A stretch of 64,000 nt of DNA from Ixodes scapularis (taxonomy: Eukaryota; Arthropoda; Arachnida; Ixodida; Ixodidae), in assembly GCF_016920785.2 (NCBI RefSeq), contig NW_024609884.1, positions 33,152,080-33,216,079 of the forward strand. Direction: 5' to 3'. The notes beneath the pieces were generated by a model. The model worked only from the letters and a program-made list of their open reading frames with translations, did no database searches and was not told the DNA's origin. Of the stretch, positions 1-11,368 are shown piece by piece (position 1 is the first letter of the stretch; each line of letters opens with the position of its first letter). The position numbers and the translations under genes are program-made.

Positions 1-737
1 ACGCTGCACGCAATTCCAGCTATGAACGAGTTCCGCTTTGTTTCGCATTCTGCTGGGGGCAGCAACATTTTTGCTCAGCACGAAAGGACGACACGCTCCC
101 CGCACGGACCTGCTCGGAATCTACCAGAACCGGAGCCTAATTGCAGCGGATGGCCTGGGTAATGTTTCCGCCTAAACGAGACGAGCGGAGGAAGCATCTT
201 GTTTTCTGGAGACACTTGTTTGCTGACGGCGTTGGGGGTAATGACTAATTAAACACCTCGGGGGCCCTCGTCTCTTAGCAACCGTCTGGGTGCAATGGCG
301 TCGCCGCCGAGCACGGCTTCCGAGACACTGGAAGGCTCCCATTCTCACCGCGCGGGGCCTTTGTTTAAGGGTCGACGAGATCGGACGCGGAGCGCTGAGA
401 GACATGGTCGCCAAGAATGAACGGCTTCTCTCTTTATTATTATTTTTTTCTTGAAGCATCTTCTTGTCGAAATAATGCAGGCACGGGCCAAAGCGTGTAA
501 TCACTCGAGGTAACAAATGGTAGAATGAAGGGTGCACGACCATGGTTAAGGCGGAGGTCAGCAAGCAGCACAAGCTAAATCAGACTTTTCGTCAAGTCTA
601 GTGTTTACAATATTTGTGAGAACGCAGATGGCCGTTAGATCGGCATCTGCTTGTTTCTACTATTTTCTTTAGCCTTTAGTTTTTCGATACTATATCAAAA
701 TAAAATATCTCCCTACAAGTACTTTTTATTGTATAAC
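1..737. other. No gene recognised (window start)
   Basis: Mixed-composition DNA without recognisable coding or repeat structure. The 133-codon minus-strand open frame at 172-573 is rich in Arg/Ser/Pro and resembles no family I know. An AT-rich block containing TAATGACTAATTAAAC lies near 239-253; it would suit homeodomain binding, but that alone is not evidence of an enhancer. Confidence 0.4.
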
Positions 738-937
738 TATACTCCGCGACAACTTTTCTTGGCAATACAGTGGAAGGTACGGGCCCGCGTCCCCTCTCCC
801 ATTTTGAGTGTACGCGGGCTTTCTTTCTCTCCCCATTTCCGAGGAGAGGAGGAGAGCCCGCGCACACTCAAAATGGGAGAGGGGACGCGGGCCTGTACCT
901 TCCACTGTATTGCCAAGAAAAGTTGTCACGGAGTATA
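738..937. mobile_element. Foldback element with ~83-bp inverted arms
   Basis: The left arm (about 738-820) is the reverse complement of the right arm (about 853-937) with only a few mismatches. The two arms are separated by a loop of about 30 bases. Shared blocks include TATACTCCG, TTTTCTTGGCAATACAGTGG and CCCGCGTCCCCTCTCCCATT. The open frames on both strands here are mirror images produced by the palindrome, not genes. It is best read as a MITE or foldback transposon. No clear target duplication was found. A transcript through it would form a long double-stranded RNA hairpin. Confidence 0.8.
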
Positions 938-1055
938 ACGCTGGTGCCGTCGATTTTGTTTTTCACTTTCTTCCTTCTTATCTTGGGTTGTTGCAGGCCA
1001 CCCCGAGGCGGCAAGTGAATCACTGAACATGAGTTATCGTTTTTACACCAACTCG

Positions 1056-1175
1056 CGCCTCTGACGGCGAGCGCTGCACATGCGCAGACAGATTCACTCC
1101 ACGCTAATTAGGTTTCTGCGCGTGCGCAGTGCCCACACCTTGTTTGGGCAAACGTGTACTTGTTTGTAAACTGCG
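1056..1175 (+). repeat. Dispersed repeat N, copy 1 (NRF1-like motifs)
   Basis: This is one of four related copies in the window (also 37780-37865, 48517-48643 and 63223-63351). The shared order is a GC-rich head, an ATGCGCAGAC-type block, TTTCTGCGCGTGCGCAGTGC, CCCACACC, a GGGCAAACG block, and TTGTTTGTAAAC. The GCGCATGCGC-type cores match the consensus recognised by NRF1-family transcription factors, and GTAAAC resembles a forkhead core. The family is unassigned and no TIRs were seen. Confidence 0.65.
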
Positions 1176-2226
1176 TGTTGGTCTAACTATAGTGTATGAT
1201 CTGTTCCATGGGCGCCGCCATATTTGTTTATACTCACGCCATGCCACAGTAAGAGGGGGCTGCGCTTTTTGCAAGGCTCCCGTTTGTTTAGAAACCTTCG
1301 TACATATCGTAGTGCAAGAACGTCAAAAATGCATGGTCACGAAGCTCCAAGAACAACGTTCACCGATGTCAAGTGCGTTTGAGATTATTATCTTTTTTTT
1401 TTTATCGCTGGGGGCTAGGACTTCGAACACTGGTGTATACAGACTGGGGGGGTGCTGCCGCACGCGCCGAGTCATGCAAGGCAAGCAGACACGGTGATGA
1501 GCCTAATCAGCCCTCCTTCCTCCCTTTCCATCGTGTGCGGCATACGTCTTCGTCTTTCGCGCCCTCGTCATCTTTCTCTTCCTGACTCACGGAATTAAGC
1601 CTCTGAACCGTCACTCGTTAATACAGCAACTCTCGAGGGGCACGACCGCCAGATGTCAGATCCCCTGATTGCAGCCCTCAGCTCCTTCTGCTCCGTTTTG
1701 GGAACCGCGGGCCAATTAGCGGGAGAAACGGAATCTCCAAGGCGGCTCTCCGCGGCGGGCCCTGCTGTTTCCTTGGCGGGGACGACGGATCCGGGGAAGC
1801 ATCGCAACAAAGGTGAGGTAGTGCCCCTCTTCTCCACGGCTCGTGCAGGTGTACGTGTACGCCGTACGCGCGTCGGAGCACGCGCGGGCCCACTCTTCAA
1901 CACCTACGAAGACGTCATTGTTTACCCATAGACGGCGGCGATGTGGACTTCGGACAATGCGCAGGTGGGTTCGGTCTCCAGGTGTGGGCCGCGTTCTCCG
2001 GCACGTGGGAGCTGTAGTTCGCGGAGTGGTGTATACGTGTTTCAGCGCGATATGGTGCCGCGTGAAGAGGCTAGGAGCGGGGGAAGCGACCGAAGTGAGC
2101 TGAGGAGGTAAAAGAGCTCGAGTAATTAACCTCGAACGAGAGCCGTCACCTTATGAAATTGCAGTTTGTGTGGGCGACGGCCCCCAGCGTAAAAGACGTG
2201 AGGGAGAGAAGCGCGGGGAGCTATTA
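1176..2226. other. No gene recognised
   Basis: Unique-looking, GC-balanced sequence with only short, overlapping open frames on both strands and no recognisable domain. A GTCCGTCCGTCC simple repeat lies just beyond its right edge, near 2258-2270. Confidence 0.35.
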
Positions 2227-2305
2227 GGGGCGAAGCTCCTTAGGGTCTAGCCTTGTCCGTCCGTCCGTCCGGCGTCCTTGCTCACATAAAGAGAAAAAAT
2301 GTTTG

Positions 2306-2387
2306 CGCAGTCGACAGGATTCGAACCTGTGCGGGGAGACCCCAATGGATTTCTAGTCCATCGCCTTAAACACTCGGCCACGACTGC
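2306..2387 (-). tRNA. tRNA-Ser (anticodon AGA)
   Basis: Read on the minus strand, the 82-nt sequence starts GCAGTCGTGGCCGAGTGG-like and ends CGACTGC plus G. The acceptor stem GCAGTCG/CGACTGC pairs perfectly over 7 bp. The D-loop region has TGGCCGAGTG, the A box of serine tRNAs. The anticodon loop CTAGAAA gives anticodon AGA. A long variable arm (TTGGGGTCTCCCCG) confirms a class II serine tRNA. The B box GGTTCGAATCC is intact. No intron and no encoded CCA were seen, as expected for a eukaryote. It delivers serine at UCU codons, with UCC by inosine wobble. It sits inside a bounded repeat, so it could be a functional gene or one of many dispersed copies. Confidence 0.95.
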
Positions 2388-2455
2388 GGGACGAGTGGGG
2401 GGCTCTGAGATGTGGTAGTAACTCAAGAGCTGGGGTTTCTGTCATGGATGAAACG

Positions 2456-2602
2456 TTGCATGTATCCGCTCAACGTCTATACAGGAGGGGGCGCCGCGGT
2501 CAAATGCGTATATAATCGCGTTAAACTTTGCATGCATTGGCTCAACGTTTATAGACGAGAGGGCGCTGCGGTAAAATGCTCAAATGCGTATATAACCACG
2601 TT
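2456..2602. repeat. Tandem duplication (67-76 bp) with TATA-like ends
   Basis: Two diverged units (about 2456-2522 and 2527-2602) share TTGCATG, GCTCAACGT.TATA, GAGGGCGC.GCGGT and CAAATGCGTATATAA. They lie upstream (5' side) of the minus-strand tRNA-Ser. The TATA-like blocks are 100 bases or more from the tRNA, farther than usual for polymerase III upstream boxes, so a regulatory role is only a possibility. Confidence 0.6.
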
Positions 2603-3344
2603 CCGTACCACACGTTCTCTTTCTGACATGGACCGTTGACTTAAGCGGTGGAGATGCGTTCCCACGGCTTCTAGCGGATTCAAGCTGATCCGCTAAAAGA
2701 ACCACTGGCTCTGCATTTCACCGAGCATAAAGCAATAATAATGAAGTCGAAACGCAACCCGGAACTCAGCAATACCTATGAGCAATAAAAAAAAAAATCA
2801 GCACCATCAGCACTACCTATGAACAATAAAATCAGTGTCATCAGCACCACAAGAGCTTCGCCCCAATCAACATTATTTACCACGTGGAGATGCGGTCATT
2901 TTTTTTCCCCATCCAATTAAGTGCGGAGTGAATACTGGCGCGGTCTGACGGACGAATTGTGAAAAAGAGGAAATGGAATCCAATACATGTGTTCAGTGCA
3001 CGTGTTCGGAATTTAAATTTAGGGGTTTTACGTGCTAAACAAAACAGAGCAAGTGGCACGCCTCAGCGGAGGACTGGTGCTTAATTTGAACCATCTGGGG
3101 ATCTTTTGACGTGCAACCGAAAGCTGGTTACACAACGCCTTCTCCGCAATAAGCCTCCGTCAGATTGCGGGCACCCCGGCCGGGATTCGAAACCGTCACG
3201 TGGGGCTCCCTGAGGCGGCGCTTTGCCTCGGAGGCGGGCGAGGCTACGAAATGCACGTGTTGAAGTTAGGAGTACTCGGTACGACTGTGTGTGGCAAGGC
3301 AGTCGAAGGTACCGGGGAACGCGTGCTTGAGCGTCACGACTAAA

Positions 3345-3480
3345 GCTATGCGCATGTGTGTGTCTGTGTGCGTGTGTGTGTGTGTGTGGGGGGGGGGGGG
3401 GTAACTTTCTGTGGCATTTCCGAAGAGAGGAGGGGTGCAAGCGCATAACCCCCCGAAACAAAATCCTGGCTACGTGCCTG
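3345..3480. mobile_element. Fragment ending in AATCCTGGCTACGTGCCTG
   Basis: The right end (about 3461-3480) is identical to the terminal inverted repeat of the complete hAT-like element at 50161-50300. The left terminus is not visible. Instead a (TG)n run and a 14-base poly(G) tract (3388-3401) precede it. It is probably a truncated or rearranged copy. Confidence 0.5.
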
Positions 3481-5436
3481 CGAGACGCCCAAGCGTTATC
3501 GAAGGTAGGACGCTCGCGCTCGAGGCAGCCAGCTGCACACGAACATGCAGGTCTAACAAGCCCGCACAAGTTCGTAAAAGAAAGAAAACAAAAAAAAGAC
3601 CTCTCCGTTTTTGCAGGGTAGTCGGCGTCGGTCTTCGGACGAAGGCGCAAGTCAAAAAGGGGAAGCCTTGCCATCCGTGCCCGGGTTTCGCTTGTCTACC
3701 TCAAACTTGCACGGCTCGAGGCAGCATGGGGCGACCACGCTCGCACGAGCAGCAGCAGCAGTTATCGAAATTCCGTAGCTTTGTGGGTAATGGCCATATG
3801 CGTTCCGTCAACTCTTCGCCAAGTGAGGCCACCAAGCCAGGCGTGTGGATCATAAAAAAAAAAGGTACGTTTTCAACAACGACAGCGAAAGCGGCAGCGA
3901 CTCGTGCAGCTGGCTGGGGCAGAGTTGGGCAGAGACGGGCGGCCCAGCGCTCCTTCGCTCTCGGGGGGTCCCGAACAGAAGGCCCCATGCCGAGCGCGCG
4001 TCCGAACTGCGTTCGCTGGTAAACAACTGTCTCTTTCGCCCCGAGGCCCGACAAATTCTCCGCTCTGCGAAAAAAAGACCCCCCCCCCCCCCTTTTTTTT
4101 TTCTTTTTTCTTTTTACGTGCTCCAAACATTGGAACTTGCACAGACGACGCCGCGCGGGCACCACGACCGAGAAACGCTGGTCGACCACCAACCGTCGTT
4201 CGAAAAAAAGAAAAAAAAAAGAAAACGGTGTTGCATATTTTTATTTTCGGACGCTTGCGAGCGTTCCAAGGTTCCATGCCAGCCGCAAGTGCAAATAGAT
4301 CGATCTCACTAGCCAGTTTTGCTACGCCGTCCCTACCGCGATGCATCCAGGGAACTGTCTGTCTGCGCCTGCGGCAACAGTACGCTCGTGCGCTACAGCC
4401 TGCCTCCTGTGAACTAAAGTTGGGACGGCGTAACGCCTTCGCCGAACGTCCGATCGATTGGACAACCCTGAAACAAGCTAGCCCAACGTGTTCCCATGAA
4501 TACCTTTATCGGGGAGGCAGGAAGCTTCTGGAGGCCACATGACGCCACCAGAGGTGAAGCCGGTAGGCACTTCCGGTTTGGAAGGACACGCCCCTAACGA
4601 TGACCCAAACCGAAATACCTACTGGACGAAAAGGACTGGATTGATTTGGCGCTACAAGCTGTTCCGGCTTTACTTGGGATTTTCTCTCTTGGCTGGCTTG
4701 AGCCGGTATGTCGCCCCCTTCTTCTTCCTACCCTCCACGAATTTAATGAATACATTACATAGCGATACCTTCAGGCCTTCAGCGACTCCCAGAGCATCAG
4801 CCACGCCGTCTTATAGTAAACAAATACTGGACGCTCTTATTCATGCTACAACCAACAAAAATCCAAACCTTTTTTTTTTTTTTTCGCGAGAGCGTTTGTA
4901 TATATAAATATATTTTCTTTTACTAAATGATTAAGTATGGAATGTTTATGCAAGAATAACGAGTCGCCCCATTTCATACAACGACGGAAATGCAACGTGC
5001 CACTCATAAAATGTCCACAATCGCCAAGCCCACGCAGCTTCTTTTTTATAACCTGAATTCAGCAAGCCACATCTTAAATATATGTGTGCGGATTTGCCGC
5101 ATCCCTACAGTCGACCCCGCGTCGCACACTAAACCACGCAGTCTCGCTAATCAGTCGAAAAAGTGACGCGCACAAATGCGTCAGTGAGCCGAATTTGAAA
5201 CGTCGTTCGTTATTTGCGAGGCGCCTCTTCCCAATTTTTGAGCCATCGTGTTTTTTTGTTTTTTTTTTTCGGGTTAGTTTTCTAAATGGCTAGCACGTGA
5301 CGTCGTTGCATCATGCTGGTGTTCACTCCTACTCACCGAAAACAAACTAGTTCGATGGTGTGAAAAGCTGGTTCAGAAGTTCGCACTCCGCTGATGAGAC
5401 ACGCCAGTGCTAGCCATCTTGGCCGCGTGCATCTCG
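3481..5436. other. No gene recognised
   Basis: Long overlapping open frames occur on both strands (for example 3904-4542 plus and 3873-4346 minus). They are crossed by homopolymer runs (14 C at 4079-4092 followed by T runs) and show low-complexity Lys/Phe/Pro translation, so they are treated as chance frames. A poly(T) tract lies near 4868-4884. Confidence 0.4.
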
Positions 5437-5714
5437 CTATTAGCGGCGAGATGTTTTGGTGGCGCCCTCCTACGGTTCCCTTTCGTGACGTCATTACCTT
5501 GCAAAGAACTAGCTCGATGGTGTTTGTAACTTGCATGGTGGAAGCTTGAAATCATTGCGCTCTCGAAGCAGCACTGCCAACACCGTCAAAATTAAAGTTC
5601 TCGTATTCTTCTTATTTCCGTCGATAAGAAATCCTTTGCTGACATCATAGTCAAAATTCGGCCAATCGTGGCAAGCCGACCACAGCGACGCTTTCGATCG
5701 TGCACGTCGCTAAT
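5437..5714 (+). mobile_element. Short repeat B, copy 1 (complete)
   Basis: It starts CTATTAGCGGCGAG and ends with CGTCGCTAATA, so the ends are short inverted repeats. Internal landmarks are GATGTTTTGGTGGCGCCCTC, CGTGACGTCATTACCTTGC, GCTCGATGGTGTTTGTAA, CCAACACCGTCAAAATT and CCGACCACAGCGACGC. The same landmarks occur in order in copy 2 (36223-37477, interrupted by a Penelope-like element) and copy 3 (42393-42648). A non-autonomous TIR element is likely; its superfamily is unknown. Confidence 0.75.
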
Positions 5715-6394
5715 ACTCGCGAGCAACTATCTGTGGCTTGCAGCCAAAGCCATGGGCTCACGTGCGCTCGCACATCTTAGGCGCCCATCAAAGATATGCA
5801 CACTCTTCACTATACTTCTGAAATGCCGCAGAAAGTTGCCCGCGAGGCCTTCTCACCGCGTTTGACTTAGTTTAACGCCATTTTGTCTAGCGAGAGAAAC
5901 AGGCTATAGAAGCTGCAGGCAAGCTGCGCGGGACACGGGCTGTGTACCCGCCGAAGCCCGTGCTCGAACCGTGTGCTCGCAGCGGCGTCTTCGGCAATCA
6001 CCGGAGTCCGCAGCGCGGGCAGCGAAAGCATGGCGCCTGCAGCGTGTCACGGCGGGGAGTCACAGAGCCGACGGGGCCACCCTGGGCGCTGCTCCCTCCC
6101 TCGGAAATCGGCGTCTGCAACAGGCGGAGTGGGCAGGAAAGGAAGACGCTTCGGAGAAGCCGCTTCATTCCCGGGACCTCCCGGGGCGTGGACCCGCAGC
6201 CTGCAGTGCGCGAACCCGGAACGATTCATCTCCGTCTTTCGTACGTTGCGCGAACCTCCGCGCCACGCTTGCGAGGGGTTGGGAGAGACGGTGAGATATT
6301 TACTGGCTCGAGTTTACATCTCCTCCATGTGGTTCTTGGCCCCCTGTTTTACTGCGCAGGAATCTGGTGTACTGCGGGGCAGCTATACTCTGTA

Positions 6395-6627
6395 TCACTA
6401 GTTGTGTGCAGTGCAGGCGTACGCAACGACCAGACGACGAAAGACAGGACGAGCACAAGGAACGCGACACGGGAGAGGAGGGCAATGGAGGGAGAGGGGA
6501 GAAAAGGAGAGCACTAGGAACGTTAGAGAGAAGAGGAGGTTTTTCTCCTCCTCCCCAGCCTTCCTAGAGCTTGCCCTTTCTCTCCTCGCCTGGCGTTGCC
6601 TCCGCCTCTACTGCACGCAACTAGTGA
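6395..6627. mobile_element. TIR element, ~25-bp inverted ends
   Basis: TCACTAGTTGTGTGCAGTGC at the left is the near reverse complement of the right end GCACGCAACTAGTGA at about 6613-6627, with about three mismatches over 25 bp. The interior carries purine-rich AGGACGAGCAC-type sequence and a small GGAGGTTTTTCTCCTCC hairpin. It is a MITE-sized element without coding capacity. Confidence 0.65.
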
Positions 6628-7581
6628 CACGGAGTACTAGTACTGGATGCCCTATTTGAGCCCGTTACTAACACGTACGCGCTCAGCCACAACGAACCCA
6701 GATACGGCGGAGAGGGAATCGAGTGAAGGACCATTCAAAACCCTTCAGTTCGATTCATGACAATGTTTACACGTCTAGCGTGTCTGTAGCGAAATCTGGG
6801 CTCGCTTAACCTCCTTTTCCTCCGAAGAAAAGTGTATCGCATGTGAATTTCGCAAGATATGCCACTACAGTGTCAGCATGTTAACACAGCTATTTACGTC
6901 TCATCAATGAATCAATCAATAAATATTTTTTTTTCAAGGCGAGAGGTATCTCTTGGAGGGTCCAAAGGCACAAAAGGCGAGACGTAGTCGCCTCACGGGG
7001 TGCCGATTGCCTACACCGGAAATAAAACCCAGCAACACGCGCCAAAAAAAAAAAAAAAAAAAAGGTAAAGACAATTTTTGGATTACTTCCACATCAGCAA
7101 TATAAACAGGAAAACACCGCTCAGATAAAAACACCAGCAGAGTATTTGTAAACAAAGCGCTAAGTTAAAAAAAAAAGCACAGTATAGTGTCATTGTGCCA
7201 ACCATCAAAATGAAGTGCATCCCTTAATGCGAATACCCGTTTGCGATTATATTTCCTGTATTGATTAATTTTTATGTACATATATTTAGTTACTGTATAA
7301 GTGTGGATATATGTTTTTATGCGTTTTACCCACTCCCCTCTGTAATGCATTCGGTTCCTGTGTGAGTGGTTGGTGAGTGGTTAGTGAGCGAGTGAATGAA
7401 GTTAGGTAGGTCTGGTGCGTTATCTCATGGTGACTCGGAAAATTCGTGATGTGTTAACGACCATTCTCTTATATTCGTGACTTCAACGGCATAGACTTAA
7501 TCCAGTTCCCCTGTTTCATATTTTCGTCGCGAGGCTGAGTCAGGTCCTGCCAGTTTTCGCTGCTGACTTCAATCGACGACA

Positions 7582-7582
<1 letters not shown>

Positions 7583-7611
<29 letters not shown>
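7583..7611. repeat. Poly(C) tract, 29 bases
   Basis: An uninterrupted run of about 29 C, one of the longest in the window. The length should be treated as approximate because homopolymers are error-prone. The minus strand is a pure G run able to form quadruplexes. Confidence 0.85.
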
Positions 7612-7615
<4 letters not shown>

Positions 7616-8495
7616 CCTCTTCCCTTCTCGCCTTTTCCGCTGGGTGGCGTCATCTCATGTGGACTTGCGGATACCTCAGTGCTCGCACCCTTTTCGGGTA
7701 GATACCCAAATAAGACAAACAGATACCACATTCGGTATTGCCGCTTCACCCGCGGAGGCATTTCAATGCGCGGCAGCGTCTTTCAACTTTATTTCAAAAG
7801 CGAGCATCACAAAACGGAAAAAAAAGAAGAAGTATAACTAAGTCGGCCTTTCAATTAGAGGAAAGATGAAAAGCTTCTCCTTCTGTCTTTTCTCCGGGAG
7901 TTTAAAGCCCACGCCGACTTCATTCATCGCGACTTTAAGCCCTCGGCCAAAATCGGTGGCCGCGGCGCCCCTCCGGAGCTTGAATCTCGTCAAAACCTCG
8001 TTGGCGCGATAATCCTAAACTCAATTTCCAACCCCGTCAGGGGCAAACACGGGGCCCGGCGATGATGGAAAGGAATCGAGGCGGGAGGAAGATGACGAGG
8101 AGGACCGCCGGCGAAGCGAGGCTCGCATCGCGGGAGCGTTCACCCACGCACTCGATCCCGGGCCCGAGGATTACTCGATCAACAAACACAATTAGCCCGC
8201 CAGGGCGAACAGCTTCATCCCTACGAGACGCTGGTCAGACGTTAATCCGGAGGGGAGGTCTTCGGGAGTGAGTGCGTCCATATAGCCGCTCTCGCGTCGC
8301 TTATCGGGGCCGACCAGGGAGGCTCCAAGTACGAGGAATGCCGATCCCGGACTCCGACTCGAGAGAGTTTCCCCGCGGCGGTATGTGTGTGTCCAAGACG
8401 CGGGCCGCGGGTCGCGGCGCCAACCGCTAACGCACCGTCGTGCCGTGATGTCCTTCCTGTAAATGGGGAGTTTTTAACGCACATTTAGGGACATC

Positions 8496-8540
8496 AGAAA
8501 CGGACGGACAGTTATGAGTCGTGCCTGTCCGTCCGTTTCT
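8496..8540. repeat. Perfect 16-bp stem hairpin
   Basis: AGAAACGGACGGACAG (8496-8511) is exactly reverse-complemented by CTGTCCGTCCGTTTCT (8525-8540), with a 13-base loop. It could be a remnant of a palindromic transposon end or a structured RNA element. No terminator-like T run follows. Confidence 0.7.
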
Positions 8541-10161
8541 GTGCTTTTCCTGAATGTGGTATGGTATAACCAACCCGCTTCATCCCGACAATAGGGCGTT
8601 TTAGTAGACCGTTCCGATCTACTAAAGCAACGCGATTATGCGATCGTGCTGCATCGCGGCTGTATACATATACACCTTTCCAGCGCCTATCACCCAGGCA
8701 AACATGCCGAGCCTTTGGGATGTGGACTCGTGCGCGGCGTCTAATGGTCTGCAGAAGAGAGCTACTGCGCATGATCACAACGCGTTTCACAGCCCATTAG
8801 ACAAAGATGGCAGCGTGCAGAAGGCAATTATACGGCCGAGGGAGTTCCTTCTTTTCAAAATGCGTCTTTGGGGTATCGGAAGGCAAGGAGGGGCGCGTCA
8901 ATCGAAGGGCAACAAAGAGAACGCGCGGGGAACCCACGATGACGAGGCAGCCCGCGCCGTCATTGTTCGCGGTCGGGGTGGTCGCGGGGATCAAAAGCAC
9001 GTGGGCGCCTCTGGTGGGTAAACAAACGCACGAGATGCGCAACGAACAGACCAACTTACACGCTGTCTTTTTATCTAATCAGGCAAAGATGACATTGTTT
9101 ATAATCGTTGAACAACCCAACAGGGTTTAAAATAAAAGCTGACTACGAAAAAGAAAAAAAAAAAAAAGAAGAAAAAGTATGATCCGTTCCTCGTTTTCCC
9201 CATCTCCGGAAACGCGCGCGGCAGGAAAGCCCGCGACGATAAAGAAAACCTCAATATAGAGCTCCGAACACGCCGCGTGTGTCACTTTAGAGCGCAGAAC
9301 CCGCTGTCGTCGTTGGGCTCCTCGATCGTGACACGCCTCTAGTACGAAAAGCAGCCAGGCAAACTGATAAAAAAAAAAAAGGAATATTGTATATATAGAA
9401 CAAAACAGTGGCGGCGCTAGAGCGACAACGCGGCCAGAGACAGGGTCCACGAATGCTGCGGGACGGTGCTCAACCACCTCGCGTCCACTTACCGCTGCGA
9501 GCACGACGGAGCCGGTAATTTGCATAGAGAAGACGGGCGAACCTCCCGCGAGCACAGTCACCGTCGGAGCACTCGGCTCGCTCGCGCTGTTACGTTGGTG
9601 CTCTTCTTGCGCGCCGCTTCCTCCGTCGATCCGACGACTACACGAGGCACTGCAACGCGGGCCTCACGACCGGCGCGGCAGCAAAAAACGAAGAAGCCGC
9701 AGACCGGGTTCTCCTGGACGTGTTCGCATTCCGCGCCGCCCGCTGCCTCCCCAATTCACCCGCCCGAGCTCAAGATCGGAAGGGATGGCGGGAGGGGACC
9801 CATTTAGTGTCGCCCGTTTGTATATATCGATTGCGCTCGGGAAAGACGGCCGAAACGGCTCAAAAAAGCCGGCGAGAGGAAGAAAGGAAAAAAAAAAAAC
9901 TCTGATGAGATCTAAAGAGAAGGCGCGCGGGGGTCCGCGGCGACGCTGTGTGTACAGTGCGCCGAGGTTGAATCGACCGAACCGGCGGATTTATGGAGCG
10001 CAGGCGCATAATTTTTCTCCGCTTTCCGGTCGGACACCGTGCTCCGGAACGAATTAATATGTGCTTTAGTCCTCCCCCTACTTCTGCCGTCTCTATCTCG
10101 ATCTGCTCCCCCCCATGCGAGCCCGGGCTATCTAACGTCGAATGATCGCCACTGCCGCCCG

Positions 10162-10189
10162 CCCCCCCCCCCCCCCCCCCCCCCCCCCC
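10162..10189. repeat. Poly(C) tract, 28 bases
   Basis: A pure C run, preceded by short C-rich stretches. It explains the poly-Pro and poly-Gly stretches in spurious open frames here. Confidence 0.85.
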
Positions 10190-10360
10190 GTATACGACGA
10201 CCCCTACCGCTTGGTTTCTCTTTGATGTATTATCGTGGCCCCGATTCCGGACATTTTTAAAAGAAATCATAAAACGATTTTTGTTCTCCGTATTTCGAAA
10301 AATACCGTAAGTAATTATTATTTTTATATACACATTTTGTTTTTCAAACATAATAAAAAG

Positions 10361-11368
10361 AAAGGTGCAAGCTGCTAGCCGAATGCCGTCTTCGCTGGGC
10401 GTTTCTCGATTTCGGCGAACATTAGCTGAGGTAACAATAGTCACGGTAATTTGGCTAATTAACTAAAATTTGTTAATTACATTTTTATATGTTGGTTTTA
10501 CGAGTCATGTTGCAATTGCAGAAATGACGGTAATAAGTATGAAGAGGCCAGATCAATTAAAAGAATTTGTAAAATATCATTAGCTTCGAGACGTACATGA
10601 TCACATTTCACGTTTTTCAGCCGATTTCAAAATTGCGCGCAAAAAGTGCATTTCCCGCGCCGGCGCAGAAAGGCGTGGGGCAGTCTACTTCCGGTATGTG
10701 TATTAAGATATACGACCGGAAGTACACCGCCCTACTCTTTCCTCCGCCAGTCTAAAGAGTGTCTGCGTTACTCTACCAGGTGTCATTGTGTAGGGTGCCT
10801 ACATGTCTGTCTGTCTAAGGGTGAAGACATCCATTGTTGCCCTGAATGTGCCAGCGCGTGACGCTCTCGCGCACTCGGTGCGTGACTAGGTCGGTAAAAT
10901 GGCGTCTATGCATTAACCAAAGCTACGCGCTCGAGCTGAGTGACATCAGATTGCGCGCGCTTCAAAATGCATAAAAAAACGATTGGGCGGAAAAATGGCT
11001 GAGATGTCACCACTCAAGCAAAAGCGCACGTGTGTATGAAGGCACTCTATCATTGTGTGCTGGGCTCGCGGCGGGCTTTCGGCACGCAATTTTCAAACCA
11101 GGCTTAAAAACGTGAAAATGTATTCATTACTATTTCAAACACTAGCAAACTTTTTGCAAATTCTTTTCATTGCTCTTGGCACTAATAGCAAATGCCGCCA
11201 ATTCTGCGATTGCAGCATGACCCGTAAAACCAAATAATTAAAAAGCTGATGACCATATTTCAGTTAATTAGCCAACGAACCATGACGATTATTCCGTCAG
11301 CTAATGTCCGCCGAAATCGAGAAACACCTAGCAAAGACGGCAATCGGCTAGCAATTTGCACCCCTAAA
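10361..11368. mobile_element. ~1-kb element with ~165-bp inverted arms
   Basis: The left arm (about 10361-10523) and right arm (about 11202-11368) are diverged reverse complements. Shared blocks are GGTGCAA..TGCTAGCCGA, TTTCTCGATTTCGGCG.ACAT, TTGGCTAATTAACT, and GGTTTTACG.GTCATG.TGCAAT.GCAGAA. The unique middle carries a smaller inverted ACTTCCGGT...ACCGGAAGT pair (about 10688-10725). No transposase was recognised. It is a non-autonomous long-TIR or foldback element of unknown superfamily. Confidence 0.75.

Larger units (their letters stand above)
2227..2864. repeat. Composite repeat bounded by inverted GGGGCGAAGCTC
   Basis: A 12-base sequence, GGGGCGAAGCTC at 2227-2238, recurs as its perfect reverse complement at 2853-2864. 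In between lie a tRNA-Ser gene, a tandem duplication carrying TATA-like sequence, and two tandem copies of an AGCAATA/ACCTATGARCAATAAAA unit (about 2765-2850). I recall this end sequence as very common in hard-tick genomes, but cannot verify that here. The unit could be a mobile element that carries tRNA genes, or a coincidence of two copies of a shorter repeat. Confidence 0.5.
6628..10360. other. No gene recognised; unique-looking sequence with poly(C) runs
   Basis: No protein family is recognisable on either strand. Segments around 7850-8480 and 8700-9050 are GC-rich, not CpG-depleted, and lack obvious repeats. They look like single-copy sequence, perhaps regulatory or untranslated. Poly(A)/(T) runs occur near 7043-7063 and 9158-9173. 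Confidence 0.35.

Noticed and set aside
3411..4022. 203-codon open frame
   Set aside because: No domain; overlaps equally long antisense frames; Arg/Lys/Pro-rich chance translation of GC-rich DNA.
3904..4542. 212-codon open frame
   Set aside because: Crosses homopolymer runs, overlaps long frames on both strands, biased composition, no recognisable domain.
5942..6517. 191-codon open frame
   Set aside because: Runs into the TIR element at 6395; no conserved domain.
7850..8480. Conserved regulatory island
   Set aside because: Unique-looking and GC-rich, but conservation cannot be judged from one sequence.
9860..10444. 194-codon minus-strand open frame
   Set aside because: Includes poly-Gly from the poly(C) tract and runs into a transposon arm.
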